Positions 7,689-16,583 are shown, counted from the first letter of the stretch. The stretch: 64,000 nt of DNA from an uncultured Bacilli bacterium (GCA_910584165.1 CAJTZU010000005.1:62001-126000), one strand, 5' to 3'. The notes: a model not told the origin generated them from the letters alone. Translations and numbers: made by a program.

Positions 7689-8756
7689 ATGAGTTATTTA
7701 ATACCAATTAGAACAGCTATTATTCTTTTTCCATTAATAGCACTATTATTTACAATACCCTTTATTTTACATCAGTATCATAAGTATGGCTCCATTCATA
7801 AATTTAGAGTATGTATCATCTATTCTTTTATTCTTTATATGATGGTCATTTATTTTTTGGTAATTTTACCTCTTCCTAAGATGGAAGAAGTTGTTTATCA
7901 AGAAGGGATGATTCGTCTTATTCCTTTTACTTTTATTTTTGATTTTTTAAGAGAGTCTTCTTTGGTAATATCAGAGCCTTCTACTTATCTTCTAGCTTTA
8001 AAAGAACCTTGCTTTTATACCGTCTTATTTAATATTTTGATGACAGTTCCTTTTGGAATGTATCTAAGATATTATTTTAAATGTAGTTTAAAAAAAACAA
8101 TTTTTTATAGTTTTTTATTAAGCTTATTTTTTGAACTTACCCAACTAACAGGTCTTTATTATATTTATCCATATCCTTATCGCTTTTTTGATGTAGATGA
8201 TTTACTAATGAATACATTGGGTGGAATAATTGGCTATTTCTTTATGGGATTATTTAAGAAATTTTTGCCAAGTAGGGAAGAAATAGATAGCATTTCTATA
8301 GAAAAAGGAAAAGAAGTATCAGGTCTTAGAAGAATAACACTTTTCTTTTTAGATATTTTCCTTTTTTTCCTTTTCTTTTTTTTCATTGCATCCTTTTTCA
8401 AAATTAAATATATTGGCTTATTTCTTTTCTTTATCTATTACATCTTTATTCCAACTATTTTAGATGGTAAAACAATAGGGGGACAATTTTTAAATGTAAG
8501 GTTATTATTTTCTAATCATAGCTTTGTTAGAAGTATTATCAGGATTCTTTTTCTTTTCGCTTATTATTTTGCTTTTCCCTACTTTTTATTATGCTTATTA
8601 GGAATTACTCGAGGCATTTTAAATATTATTATATATCCTACAATTTTTCTTTTTATCTTGTTTTTTTATCCACTTCATATTTTTCTCCTTCTAAAGAAAA
8701 AAAGACTTTTCTATGATAAAATTTTAGGTGTTTCTTATTTAAGTACTATTCAATAA
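7689..8756 (+). CDS. VanZ-RDD fusion membrane protein
   Basis: 355 residues with about ten predicted helices. The N-terminal half (about 1-195) is VanZ-like: IPFTF, ILMTVPFGMYLRY, SLFFELTQL and FDVDDLLMNTLGGIIGY are the conserved VanZ stretches. The C-terminal half (about 215-350) is an RDD domain with TILDGKTIGGQFLNVRLL. VanZ proteins are linked to teicoplanin and lipoglycopeptide tolerance; RDD domains are poorly understood. It follows the Bce-like module, suggesting shared envelope-stress duty. No Shine-Dalgarno sits directly before the ATG; the only strong one is separated by a hairpin. Confidence 0.82.
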   Translation: MSYLIPIRTAIILFPLIALLFTIPFILHQYHKYGSIHKFRVCIIYSFILYMMVIYFLVILPLPKMEEVVYQEGMIRLIPFTFIFDFLRESSLVISEPSTYLLALKEPCFYTVLFNILMTVPFGMYLRYYFKCSLKKTIFYSFLLSLFFELTQLTGLYYIYPYPYRFFDVDDLLMNTLGGIIGYFFMGLFKKFLPSREEIDSISIEKGKEVSGLRRITLFFLDIFLFFLFFFFIASFFKIKYIGLFLFFIYYIFIPTILDGKTIGGQFLNVRLLFSNHSFVRSIIRILFLFAYYFAFPYFLLCLLGITRGILNIIIYPTIFLFILFFYPLHIFLLLKKKRLFYDKILGVSYLSTIQ

Positions 8757-8767
8757 AGTAAAATTTT

Positions 8768-8776
8768 TGATATAAT
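8768..8776 (+). promoter_or_regulatory. Extended -10 promoter for TIM44-like gene
   Basis: TG-A-TATAAT, TATAAT at 8771-8776, 11 bases after the vanZ-like stop and 22 bases before the next ATG with AGGAGAG. Confidence 0.65.
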
Positions 8777-8797
8777 AAATAATAGGAGAGTATAATT

Positions 8798-9808
8798 ATG
8801 AAGAATAAGAGAACTATTGTTTTATTAGTATTTGCTTTTTTTCTAGTCAATTATCTATTTATTAGTCAAATTAAAATTCATTCTATTGCAACAGATTCTG
8901 GCTTTGATGTGGGCTATAGTGGTGGTGGAAGTTACGGTGGAAGCTCTAGTAGCAGTTCTTCTGGTGGACATGCTTCTGAAATGACTTTAGAAGATATTTT
9001 TCTTTTAGGAATTTTAGTGATTTTAGCAAATACTATTTTTTTAGCAGGGCATTTAATAAAAAGATATCGAAATAAAGAAAAATTTAAATGGAAGAGTCAA
9101 AAAATTATAGTTGGTATAGTGGCTACTATTCTTTTTTCTCTTTCTACTCTTATTCTCTTCTTTTTTATATTTTATCTTCCAGAAAAATTGCCAATTTTAT
9201 TGATAAGTCTGATTTATGTTATGGTTTGGTTTGTCTTTCTTTCTACAATTATAAAATGCATTGGAAATATTGGAAAGAAAAAAGCTATTCTTAAAGAAAA
9301 CTACTTACCATTAACAGAAGAAAATAAAAAAATTTTGGATAGAGGATATCAAATTTATTTGGACGTTCAAGAGGCATGGATGAATTTTGACTATGAAAAA
9401 ATGCGAACGTTAGTAACTGACGAAATGTTTCAAATGTATCAGTCACAATTACAAACTCTTTCTATAAAAGGAGAACGTAATATTATGAGTGACTTTCAAT
9501 TTCTTAGCTATCAACTTGTTAAGAAAGAAAGAGAGAAAATTACAACTTTTCAAATTCTTTTAAAAGTGTCATTCTATGACTATATTGTAAATGAAAGTGG
9601 GAAGTTAGTAAGAGGAAATAAAAATATAAAAGTTAAAATGACTTATTTATTGACTTTTGTATTAGATGAGCATTCTATGGGTAGGTGTCCTCACTGCAAT
9701 GCGGAATTAGAAATTGGAAGTAATAAGTGCTCTTATTGCAAATCTATTATTCAGGGGGTAAGTACTACTATGAAGTTATCTAAAAAAGAAGTGATAAAAC
9801 AAGAATAG
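8798..9808 (+). CDS. TIM44-like domain membrane protein with zinc ribbon
   Basis: 336 residues. An N-terminal signal-anchor helix is followed by a Gly/Ser-rich stretch (about 38-60), two or three transmembrane helices (about 68-88, 102-125, 130-152), then a cytoplasmic TIM44/MRPL45-like domain (about 180-290, starting near EAWMNFDYEKMRTLV) and a C-terminal CPHC...CSYC zinc ribbon. Bacterial proteins of this build are annotated as TIM44-like or zinc-ribbon transport proteins; their function is not established. Monocistronic, bounded by a terminator. Confidence 0.75.
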   Translation: MKNKRTIVLLVFAFFLVNYLFISQIKIHSIATDSGFDVGYSGGGSYGGSSSSSSSGGHASEMTLEDIFLLGILVILANTIFLAGHLIKRYRNKEKFKWKSQKIIVGIVATILFSLSTLILFFFIFYLPEKLPILLISLIYVMVWFVFLSTIIKCIGNIGKKKAILKENYLPLTEENKKILDRGYQIYLDVQEAWMNFDYEKMRTLVTDEMFQMYQSQLQTLSIKGERNIMSDFQFLSYQLVKKEREKITTFQILLKVSFYDYIVNESGKLVRGNKNIKVKMTYLLTFVLDEHSMGRCPHCNAELEIGSNKCSYCKSIIQGVSTTMKLSKKEVIKQE

Positions 9809-9832
9809 AAAACTATTAAGTTTTCTATTTTT
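9804..9832 (+). terminator. Terminator after TIM44-like gene
   Basis: Stem 9804-9814 with 9819-9829 (AATAGAAAACT/AGTTTTCTATT) and T-tract, overlapping the gene's stop. Confidence 0.85.
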
Positions 9833-9834
9833 TA

Positions 9835-9843
9835 TGTTATAAT
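9835..9843 (+). promoter_or_regulatory. Extended -10 promoter for MutS-like/GNAT/TtcA operon
   Basis: TG-T-TATAAT (TATAAT 9838-9843) begins directly after the terminator T-tract. Confidence 0.7.
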
Positions 9844-9866
9844 AAATATGATTTTAAGGTGATAAA

Positions 9867-11618
9867 ATGAAAAAACAATTAACAGAATTAAAAGATACTT
9901 ATGAAAAAAAATTAGAAGAATATTACAAAAAAGGGGACATATTTTCTAAAACGAGGATATTTTTATTCTTTTGCTTTCTAATACTTGTCTTTTTTTATAG
10001 TAACTATTCTTCTTGGTTTCTTATCCTTTTATTAAGTGGAATCATAATCCTTTTTCTAGCTATTGTCATGAATCATAGTAAATTAAATAGAGAAATTAAA
10101 AAGTATGAAGTATATTTAAAATTGTTAGAGCGTTATGAAAATCGAATGACGAATAAGTGGAAAGAAGAGGAAAATGAGACTATTTCTACAGAATTATTAT
10201 TTTTAGAAGATTTAAATATTACTGGTAAAAATTCTTTATTCCAATTTTTAAATTTTACAAGTAGTTTAGGTGGAAAAGAAAAACTAGTGAATGCTTTGTC
10301 TTTAAAAAAGGTAACAAAGAAAAATATTTTAGCAAATCAGATGGCAATAGAGGAGTTGAAGAATAATTTTGAGTTTGTTTTATTTTTTCAAGAAAAGATG
10401 ACCCATGTAAAAAATGTAGAAAAAATAAACTTTAAAAATTATTATTCCTTTTTTGATAAAAAGGAAAAAGATAAAAAAATAGAAATGCTTATTGCCTTTA
10501 TTTTCTCAATATTTACTATTTTAACTTTTTTGCTTTCTTGTTTTCAAATTTTAGACCCCGTATATTTTGTAGGATTATTTTTCTTTCAATTAGCAGCATC
10601 TTTTCTTTATGCTTCTATTTATAGAGAAGAATTTGAAGAAATTTCAAGGTGTGTAAGAACATTTAGTAGTCTAAAGGATGTTTACCATTATATAGAAGGT
10701 ATTCCTTTTCAGTCTAAAAAGAATGAATCTTTAAGATCCTCTATTCAAAAAGGAGAAGAAATCCTTGGTTGTTTTCATAAGATTTCAACGTTAAATTCTT
10801 ATCGTTTTAATTTAATAACGAATCTTCTTTTCAATATTTTCTTTTCTTTAAATTTTAGAATTCTTTATCAGTATACAAAATTATTGAAAAATGAAAATAG
10901 TAGTTTTAAAGAAAGTATCGAGGCTTTAGAAGAGTTTGAATTATTAATTAGTTTATCTACGATTGCTTTTGTGAAAGAACAGATAGTGTTGCCTATGTTA
11001 CAAGAAAATATTTCCTTAGAAATGATTGATATGAAACACCCATTATTAGAGGAGAATACCTGTGTAGCAAATAATTTTCAATGTAATCAGGATATTCAAA
11101 TTATTACAGGCTCTAATATGAGTGGTAAAACTTCTTTTATGAGGACAATAGGTGTTAATTTAATTCTTGCCTATACTGGAACTTATGTAACAGCTTCTAG
11201 GTTTTCTTGCTCTATTATGAAAATTTTTACTTCTATTAATGTGAAAGATGATATCAGTAATGGCATTTCTACTTTTTATGGGGAACTAAAAAGAATAAAA
11301 GAAGTATTGGATTTTAGTAAGGAAAAGAAACTACCAATGATTGTATTTATCGATGAAATCTTTAAAGGAACTAATTACAATGATAGAATTCTTGGAGCTA
11401 AAGAAGTCCTAAAAAAATTATCTGGTTTGCCATGCATTGTATTTTTAACTACTCATGATTTTGAATTATGCGAGATTAATAATAGAAAAGTTCATAATTA
11501 TCATTTTGAAGAAACTTATCAAAAAAATAAAATATTTTTTGACTATAAAATAAAAAAAGGACAATGTAAAACTACTAATGCGAAATATTTAATGAAAGAA
11601 ATAGGAATTATAGACTAG
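9867..11618 (+). CDS. Membrane-anchored MutS-family ATPase
   Basis: 583 residues. The C-terminal 200 residues are a MutS domain V ATPase: Walker A GSNMSGKTS at 415-423, a DDISNGISTFYGEL loop, Walker B MIVFIDE at 491-497 and a switch TTHD near 529-532. The N-terminal part has a coiled coil (1-28), helices at about 30-48 and 50-68, a MutS core-like domain, and another helix pair at about 205-250. The mismatch-recognition domain I of true MutS is absent. This membrane-bound MutS-like class occurs in Firmicutes and Bacteroidetes without a known role. First gene of an operon with GNAT and TtcA genes (8- and 10-base gaps). Confidence 0.82.
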   Translation: MKKQLTELKDTYEKKLEEYYKKGDIFSKTRIFLFFCFLILVFFYSNYSSWFLILLLSGIIILFLAIVMNHSKLNREIKKYEVYLKLLERYENRMTNKWKEEENETISTELLFLEDLNITGKNSLFQFLNFTSSLGGKEKLVNALSLKKVTKKNILANQMAIEELKNNFEFVLFFQEKMTHVKNVEKINFKNYYSFFDKKEKDKKIEMLIAFIFSIFTILTFLLSCFQILDPVYFVGLFFFQLAASFLYASIYREEFEEISRCVRTFSSLKDVYHYIEGIPFQSKKNESLRSSIQKGEEILGCFHKISTLNSYRFNLITNLLFNIFFSLNFRILYQYTKLLKNENSSFKESIEALEEFELLISLSTIAFVKEQIVLPMLQENISLEMIDMKHPLLEENTCVANNFQCNQDIQIITGSNMSGKTSFMRTIGVNLILAYTGTYVTASRFSCSIMKIFTSINVKDDISNGISTFYGELKRIKEVLDFSKEKKLPMIVFIDEIFKGTNYNDRILGAKEVLKKLSGLPCIVFLTTHDFELCEINNRKVHNYHFEETYQKNKIFFDYKIKKGQCKTTNAKYLMKEIGIID

Positions 11619-11626
11619 AGGTATAT

Positions 11627-12082
11627 ATGAAAAAAATAGAAATAAAAGAAGCTGATATTGATAATGTTTTAGAAGTACATCAATATGTATTAGAAATGGA
11701 TAATCTTCATCCCCCAAAATCATTTTTTACAAATAGAATTGATGGATTAGAAAGTCTTATTACTATTGCTTATTTTGAAAATAATCCAGTAGGATATATG
11801 ATTAGTTATGATAAATCAGAAGGATTAGAGAGAAATATTTATTGTTGGTTAGCAGGAGTAGATTATCGAACTAGAAGAAAAGGTGTTTTAACTAGTTTAA
11901 TGCAGTATCATCAAGAGTGGGCTAAAGAAAGAGGATATACTAAAATTCAAATTAAAACGAGAAATGATAAACGTGCTATGTTAAGTTATTTAGTGAAAAA
12001 TGATTGGAATTTTACCAAAGTAGAAGAAGCTAATCCTATTAAAAATAGTAGTATTTATTTAGAAAAAGATTTAGAAAAGTAA
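11627..12082 (+). CDS. GNAT-family N-acetyltransferase
   Basis: 151 residues with the GNAT fold order: beta strands NPVGYMISYD and IYCWLAGVD, the acetyl-CoA pyrophosphate loop RTRRKGVLTSLM (about 83-95) and IQIKTRNDKRAMLSYL further on. The pyrophosphate motif R-x-x-G-x-A/G is present but with Val in place of the second small residue. The acceptor is unknown. It lies between the MutS-like and TtcA genes in one operon, with GAGGT before the ATG. Confidence 0.85.
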   Translation: MKKIEIKEADIDNVLEVHQYVLEMDNLHPPKSFFTNRIDGLESLITIAYFENNPVGYMISYDKSEGLERNIYCWLAGVDYRTRRKGVLTSLMQYHQEWAKERGYTKIQIKTRNDKRAMLSYLVKNDWNFTKVEEANPIKNSSIYLEKDLEK

Positions 12083-12092
12083 GAAGTGTATT

Positions 12093-12920
12093 ATGGAAAA
12101 GTATCAAGAAATTGAGAGAAGTATTATAAAAAAATATCGGAAAGATATTTGGAGTAAATTTGTAAAAGCTGTGAAAGAATATGAACTTATTCATGAAAAT
12201 GATACAGTAATGGTTTGCATTAGTGGTGGTAAAGATTCTTTTTTGCTTGCAAAATGTGTTCAGGAGTTAGAACGTCATAGTGAGATTAAATTTAAAGCTC
12301 ATTATGTTGTTATGAACCCAGGGTATACAGAAAAAAATAAGAATTATATTATAGAAAATGCGCATCTTTTAAATATTCCAATTGAGATGTTTGAATCTGA
12401 TATTTTTGATGTTGTTAATAGTGTAGCGTCTAAAAGCCCTTGTTACTTATGTGCTAGAATGCGTAGGGGATATTTATATAGTAAGGCTAAGGAACTAGGT
12501 TGTAATAAAATTGCTTTAGGGCATCACTTTGATGATGTGATTGAAACAACATTACTTTCCATGCTATATGGCTCAGAAATAAAAACAATGATGCCTAAAC
12601 TACATAGCGAAAATTTTGAAGGATTAGAACTAATACGTCCTTTATATTTAGTAAAAGAAAAAGATATTTTATCTTGGCGAAATAATAATCATTTAACATT
12701 CTTAAATTGTGCCTGTAAGTTTACAGAAAGAAATGATATCGATAGAGAAGGTACAAGTAAAAGAAAAGAAATCAAAGAATTAATTGATAATTTACGTCAA
12801 ATTAATAAAGAAGTAGACCATAATATTTTTAAAAGTTTAGATAATATTAATTTAAACTGTGTATTAGGTGTTAAGAAAGATGGAAAATATGCAAGTTTCT
12901 TAGAAGAATACGATAGATAG
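12093..12920 (+). CDS. ttcA: TtcA-type tRNA 2-thiocytidine biosynthesis protein
   Basis: 275 residues. PP-loop SGGKDS at 44-49 activates the target base by adenylation. Cys117 and Cys120 in SPCYLCARMRRG are the CxxC pair typical of TtcA, and a later Cys in LNCACKF fits the third iron-sulphur ligand. ALGHHFDDVIETTLL is the second conserved family block. TtcA thiolates cytidine 32 in certain tRNAs with an iron-sulphur cluster. Family assignment is firm; exact substrate is inferred. A terminator follows immediately. Confidence 0.85.
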   Translation: MEKYQEIERSIIKKYRKDIWSKFVKAVKEYELIHENDTVMVCISGGKDSFLLAKCVQELERHSEIKFKAHYVVMNPGYTEKNKNYIIENAHLLNIPIEMFESDIFDVVNSVASKSPCYLCARMRRGYLYSKAKELGCNKIALGHHFDDVIETTLLSMLYGSEIKTMMPKLHSENFEGLELIRPLYLVKEKDILSWRNNNHLTFLNCACKFTERNDIDREGTSKRKEIKELIDNLRQINKEVDHNIFKSLDNINLNCVLGVKKDGKYASFLEEYDR

Positions 12921-12940
12921 AATTTATTTTCTATCTTTTT
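12916..12940 (+). terminator. Terminator after ttcA-like gene
   Basis: GATAGAA/TTCTATC stem followed by TTTTT, overlapping the stop; the next promoter TGTTATAAT starts at 12942. Confidence 0.8.
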
Positions 12941-12941
12941 A

Positions 12942-12950
12942 TGTTATAAT
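12942..12950 (+). promoter_or_regulatory. Extended -10 promoter for acyltransferase gene
   Basis: TG-T-TATAAT with TATAAT at 12945-12950, directly abutting the preceding terminator. Confidence 0.7.
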
Positions 12951-12974
12951 GAATAAGTGTATGAGGGATAAAAT

Positions 12975-14213
12975 ATGAAGTATAAAAATGAGGCTATTGT
13001 TATTTTTTTAGTAACTGCGATTATTTTATTTTTAAAATATATGAATATTCTTCAATTAGAAAATGGATTTGGAAAACCTATTGTTTTGATTTTCATGATT
13101 CTATTTTTCGGAGTATTTGCCATTAAAGTCCAAAAAAAAATTGATAAAAATTATGAAAATCATGAGATTCATTACGGAAACTTGGACATTTTAAAATATA
13201 TTTGTGCTATTTTAATTTTGATTTTACATTTACGTCCTTTTTTAAATTATTCAGATCAATTAGATTTAACTTTTAATAATATTATTACTAGAATATGTGT
13301 GCCAATTTTCTTTGTAATTACTGGTTATTTTGTAGCTTTAAAGGAAAAGGATAATCCTAACTATATTAAACAATATATCAAAAAGCAAATACCTCTTTAT
13401 TTAGTATGGAGTTTACTTTATTTACCTGTTATTATAGGCCTATTTATTACGAAGTTTTCAGTAGTGGAAGAATATTTATCTATGTTACCATTATCTTATC
13501 CAGTCATTATTATTTTAGCAATCTCATTATTACCAGTTATTTTGTTAATTGCTCTTGTCTATACAGGAGTTTATTATCATTTATGGTATTTTCCTGCTTT
13601 AATGTTATCTTTATGGGTATTATTTCAGTGGAAGAAAAAATTCAAAGTCCAATATTTATTAATAATTTCTTTTTTCTTATTATTATTTGGAGCAACAGAA
13701 ACTTATTATGGTATGTTACCAACTTCTATCAAACAATTAGTTACTTATTACTATACGATTTTCTTTACTACTAGAAATTTTCTCTTTTTTGGACTCTTTT
13801 ATGTAGTAATGGGATATACTATGCAATCAAAGAAAGGTCCTTTTTCCAAATTTTGTTTTGAAAAACTAGTCATTTCCTTTTTATTTTTAATTTTTGAAGT
13901 TATTTTATTGTTAGATGAAGAAAGATTAAATAGTAATATTTTAATTTCCTGTATTCCATTAACTTATTATTTATTTTTATCGATTATCTATTTACCTGAT
14001 ATCATTAGTAAAAAATGGAGCAATAGAATGAGAGAATTATCAAAATATTATTATTTGATTCATCCAGCAGTTATTTTTGTTTTTTCCTTTTTATTTGAAG
14101 TTAGAAATATTGGAAATCCCTTTATTCAAATTATCATTATTTTAGGATTTACTCATATCCTTTCTTCTCTTTTGCTACTTTTAAAAAAGAAAAGGCCTCA
14201 TTTATTTTTATAA
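12975..14213 (+). CDS. Acyltransferase-3 family membrane protein
   Basis: 412 residues with about ten transmembrane helices. The motif ILKYICAILILILHLRPF (about 74-91) with its His corresponds to the R/K-x10-H active region of acyltransferase-3 (OatA/NodX-type) enzymes, and ITRICVPIFFVITGYF matches the next conserved block. Members transfer acetyl or other acyl groups to envelope sugars or lipids. No extracytoplasmic SGNH domain is fused, so the acceptor cannot be named. GAGGG lies before the ATG. Confidence 0.82.
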   Translation: MKYKNEAIVIFLVTAIILFLKYMNILQLENGFGKPIVLIFMILFFGVFAIKVQKKIDKNYENHEIHYGNLDILKYICAILILILHLRPFLNYSDQLDLTFNNIITRICVPIFFVITGYFVALKEKDNPNYIKQYIKKQIPLYLVWSLLYLPVIIGLFITKFSVVEEYLSMLPLSYPVIIILAISLLPVILLIALVYTGVYYHLWYFPALMLSLWVLFQWKKKFKVQYLLIISFFLLLFGATETYYGMLPTSIKQLVTYYYTIFFTTRNFLFFGLFYVVMGYTMQSKKGPFSKFCFEKLVISFLFLIFEVILLLDEERLNSNILISCIPLTYYLFLSIIYLPDIISKKWSNRMRELSKYYYLIHPAVIFVFSFLFEVRNIGNPFIQIIIILGFTHILSSLLLLLKKKRPHLFL

Positions 14214-14215
14214 TA

Positions 14216-14224
14216 TGATATAAT
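14216..14224 (+). promoter_or_regulatory. Extended -10 promoter before 14249 gene
   Basis: TG-A-TATAAT with TATAAT at 14219-14224, three bases after the acyltransferase stop; no terminator is visible in between. Confidence 0.6.
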
Positions 14225-14248
14225 GAATAAAAGAAAGTAGGAAAAATT

Positions 14249-14740
14249 ATGAAAAAATCAGTTAGAAAACCTCTTGATTTAATCTTATTTTTTGTTTTAG
14301 GAATAGGAGTAGGAATCGCATTTGGTATGTCTTCTACACTGTTACTACGATATAATAGAAAAGAAATAAAAAAAGAATATTCTTATGAGACGGTGGAACT
14401 TATAGATTGTGAGAAGACACCAATTCTTTATTATAGAGAAAAAGATAGAAATATTTATCTTTATTGTTTAAATAGTATAAAAGTAAAAGATGGTAATAAT
14501 TCTTTAGAATTAAAGAATTATTATAAAAAGAATTCTGAGGTAATAAATCAAATGATAGAAAATTTAGAGTTTATTGATTCATTAGATGATGGTGGAAGTT
14601 CTTTATATCGTGATGAAAATAAAGTAAGTGAAAACGGATTTACTATAGTAAGATGTAATAATTTATTAGGAAATCGTGATATTTATATTGGTCCTAAGAA
14701 TATGAATTTTGAAAAAGAATTTTGTGAAAATAAGAATTAG
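14249..14740 (+). CDS. Small membrane-anchored protein, unknown
   Basis: 163 residues: a basic N-terminus, one transmembrane helix (about 9-32, with the Gly-rich LGIGVGIAFGM) and an extracytoplasmic domain with several Tyr, Asn and two or three Cys residues. No family is recognised. It is 24 bases upstream of the C39 peptidase gene and shares its direction, so the two may form an operon and act together at the cell surface. Start has AAAGTAGGAAAA upstream. Confidence 0.55.
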   Translation: MKKSVRKPLDLILFFVLGIGVGIAFGMSSTLLLRYNRKEIKKEYSYETVELIDCEKTPILYYREKDRNIYLYCLNSIKVKDGNNSLELKNYYKKNSEVINQMIENLEFIDSLDDGGSSLYRDENKVSENGFTIVRCNNLLGNRDIYIGPKNMNFEKEFCENKN

Positions 14741-14764
14741 GAATATGTTTGAAGTAGGTGTAGT

Positions 14765-15583
14765 ATGGCTAAAAAAAGGAAAAAAAGGAAATTAAAAAAG
14801 TCGATTGTTAAAAAAATAAGAGTAGTTTTCTTTTTCCTAATAGCAGGAATGCTTTCTTTTTTTCTTTTACATTATCGTTCTAAAGAAGGAGTATCAAAAG
14901 AACCTTCGATTGGCAATATTGCTTTGATGGAAAAAAGTAATCAAATCTTAAAAGTAATAAAAAAACCTGAAAGTTATCCAGACGTGATTTTAAAAATGTT
15001 ATATCGAAATCCGGATATGCTTACTTATGTATTAGACTATCCTGAAAAAGTAGGAAAAGTTTATAGTGATACAATTGGTGAAATAAAAAAAGGGGAGGTA
15101 CCTTTATTATTGCAATATGACCAGCGCTGGGGATATGGAATGTATGGGGACGATACTATAGCAGTAGGTGGTTGTGCGCCAACCTCTCTTTCTATGGTTA
15201 TTGCATACTATACAAATAATTCTTCTATTACTCCATCAGTAGTTGCTGATTTTTCCTATAAAAATGGTTACTATGTAAGTGGTAGTGGAAGTAGTTGGCT
15301 GTTATTATCGGAAGGTGCTTCTAATTTTGGTATTGTGGGGCGTACAATACCTTTAGTAAAATCAACTATCTTTCGTTATTTAGAAGAGGGAAAACCTATT
15401 ATTGCGAGTATGGGACCAGGAGATTTTACCCGTACTGGGCATTTTATTGTATTTACTGGGATTAAAGATGGAAAAATCAAAGTAAATGACCCTAATAGTA
15501 GAAAAAATAGTGAACAATTATGGGAATATGAAAAAATAGAGTCACAGATAAAAAACTTGTGGGTCTATGAGAAAAAGTCTTAA
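14765..15583 (+). CDS. C39-like cysteine peptidase, membrane-anchored
   Basis: 272 residues with a very basic N-terminus and a single signal-anchor helix (about 19-36). The C-terminal domain (about 112-270) has the peptidase C39 layout: VPLLLQYDQRWG, catalytic Cys137 in GGCAPTSLSMV, His226 in TGHFIVF and Asn241/Asp242 in KVNDPNS. Such C39_2 domains occur as extracellular hydrolases in Firmicutes. The substrate is unknown; the domain is not fused to an ABC exporter, so this is not a bacteriocin-maturation transporter. Confidence 0.83.
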   Translation: MAKKRKKRKLKKSIVKKIRVVFFFLIAGMLSFFLLHYRSKEGVSKEPSIGNIALMEKSNQILKVIKKPESYPDVILKMLYRNPDMLTYVLDYPEKVGKVYSDTIGEIKKGEVPLLLQYDQRWGYGMYGDDTIAVGGCAPTSLSMVIAYYTNNSSITPSVVADFSYKNGYYVSGSGSSWLLLSEGASNFGIVGRTIPLVKSTIFRYLEEGKPIIASMGPGDFTRTGHFIVFTGIKDGKIKVNDPNSRKNSEQLWEYEKIESQIKNLWVYEKKS

Positions 15584-15590
15584 GTGAATA

Positions 15591-15624
15591 AAAAAATACA
15601 GGATTTTGAAAACCTGTATTTTTT
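15591..15624. terminator. Bidirectional terminator between C39 and Ppx/GppA-like genes
   Basis: AATACAGG/CCTGTATT stem (15595-15602 with 15613-15620) with flanking A- and T-tracts serves both convergent genes. Confidence 0.85.
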
Positions 15625-16510
15625 ATTGATTTTTTAATTTCTCAACAATACCATAAACCATAGAAATGCGAGTAGGAATGATATATTGAACTTCTAAAAT
15701 ATCAACAAGGGATTTTACACAAAGACGCATTCCTCTAGCACCTCTCCACCATCCATCATTATTTGTTCTTTTGCAAATTTCTTCCAAAGAAACTTTATAA
15801 AAGAAATCTTTATCACATTTATCCATTGTTTCAATGTCTAAGCAATATGGCTGTAACGGATTGTCACAAAATTTATTTTTAGAGGTAGGATAATTTAGTT
15901 CTTCATAAAAATAAATATAATCTCCACCAGCTAGAATTAAAATATTAGCTTTATTTTTTGGTATATTTACTAATTCTTTAGTTTTAGCAATCATTTCTTC
16001 ATAATTAGAAGTGGCAATATCTTCTCTTAAGTCAGGGAACATATCTGTAGTATCCATAGCTCCAAAGGAAGAATTTGCTTTTTCAATAATCTTACCATCT
16101 TCAACGATAGAAAGTTCTGTGGAACCACCGCCACCTATCATAACTGCAACTTTTCCTTGATAGTTTGTATTAGAAATAGCACCATAAACAGTGAATTCAT
16201 TTTCCATATCAGGTGTTACAATTTGAAAGTCAAATCCAGTTTTCTCCTTAAATTCCTTTATCCATTCTTCTGCTTCCGTTTCTTTTAGATTTCTAAAAAT
16301 ACTAGTTCCATATACAAAACAGGTAGACTCGTTTAAGCCATTTATAAATTCAAAGAGTAGGGATTTGTCCTCTTCATCAATTTTATTATTCTTTTTATAA
16401 TGATTTTTAAATTCAATTGTTTTAAATCCAATACTTTTTACTTCTCCTTTTTCATATAAATAAGCTTTTGTATTGGTGCTACCAATTTCAATAATTGTAA
16501 ATCTTTCCAT
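15623..16510 (-). CDS. Ppx/GppA-like ASKHA phosphatase (paralogue 1)
   Basis: 295 residues. The phosphate-binding loop IIEIGSTNTKAYLY at the N-terminus, YGTSIFRN and MIGGGGSTELSIV (about 125-137) are the motifs of the exopolyphosphatase/guanosine pentaphosphate phosphatase family. Only the two-domain ASKHA core is present (true Ppx enzymes exceed 500 residues). The start is set by GGAGG five bases upstream; the in-frame ATG at 16534 lacks a site. A similar protein is encoded at 26999-27895. The substrate could be polyphosphate or another phosphoanhydride; this is not shown. Confidence 0.72.
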   Translation of the reverse strand: MERFTIIEIGSTNTKAYLYEKGEVKSIGFKTIEFKNHYKKNNKIDEEDKSLLFEFINGLNESTCFVYGTSIFRNLKETEAEEWIKEFKEKTGFDFQIVTPDMENEFTVYGAISNTNYQGKVAVMIGGGGSTELSIVEDGKIIEKANSSFGAMDTTDMFPDLREDIATSNYEEMIAKTKELVNIPKNKANILILAGGDYIYFYEELNYPTSKNKFCDNPLQPYCLDIETMDKCDKDFFYKVSLEEICKRTNNDGWWRGARGMRLCVKSLVDILEVQYIIPTRISMVYGIVEKLKNQ

Positions 16511-16544
16511 AATTTCCTCCATTATGTTTATCATAGCATAATTT

Positions 16545-16583
16545 TATAAAAAAAAGAACACGACTGTGTCATTTTCTTTTTTT
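16545..16583. terminator. Hairpin between leftward genes 15623 and 16569
   Basis: A-rich/T-rich arms (AAAAAGAA with TTCTTTTT) enclosing ACAC-GACT-GTGT. On the minus strand the distal arm ends in T residues, so it can terminate the gene at 16569-17102. Confidence 0.65.

Noticed and set aside
13406..13774. 122-codon plus-strand frame inside the acyltransferase
   Set aside because: Out-of-frame shadow of an AT-rich membrane protein gene; no ribosome binding site.
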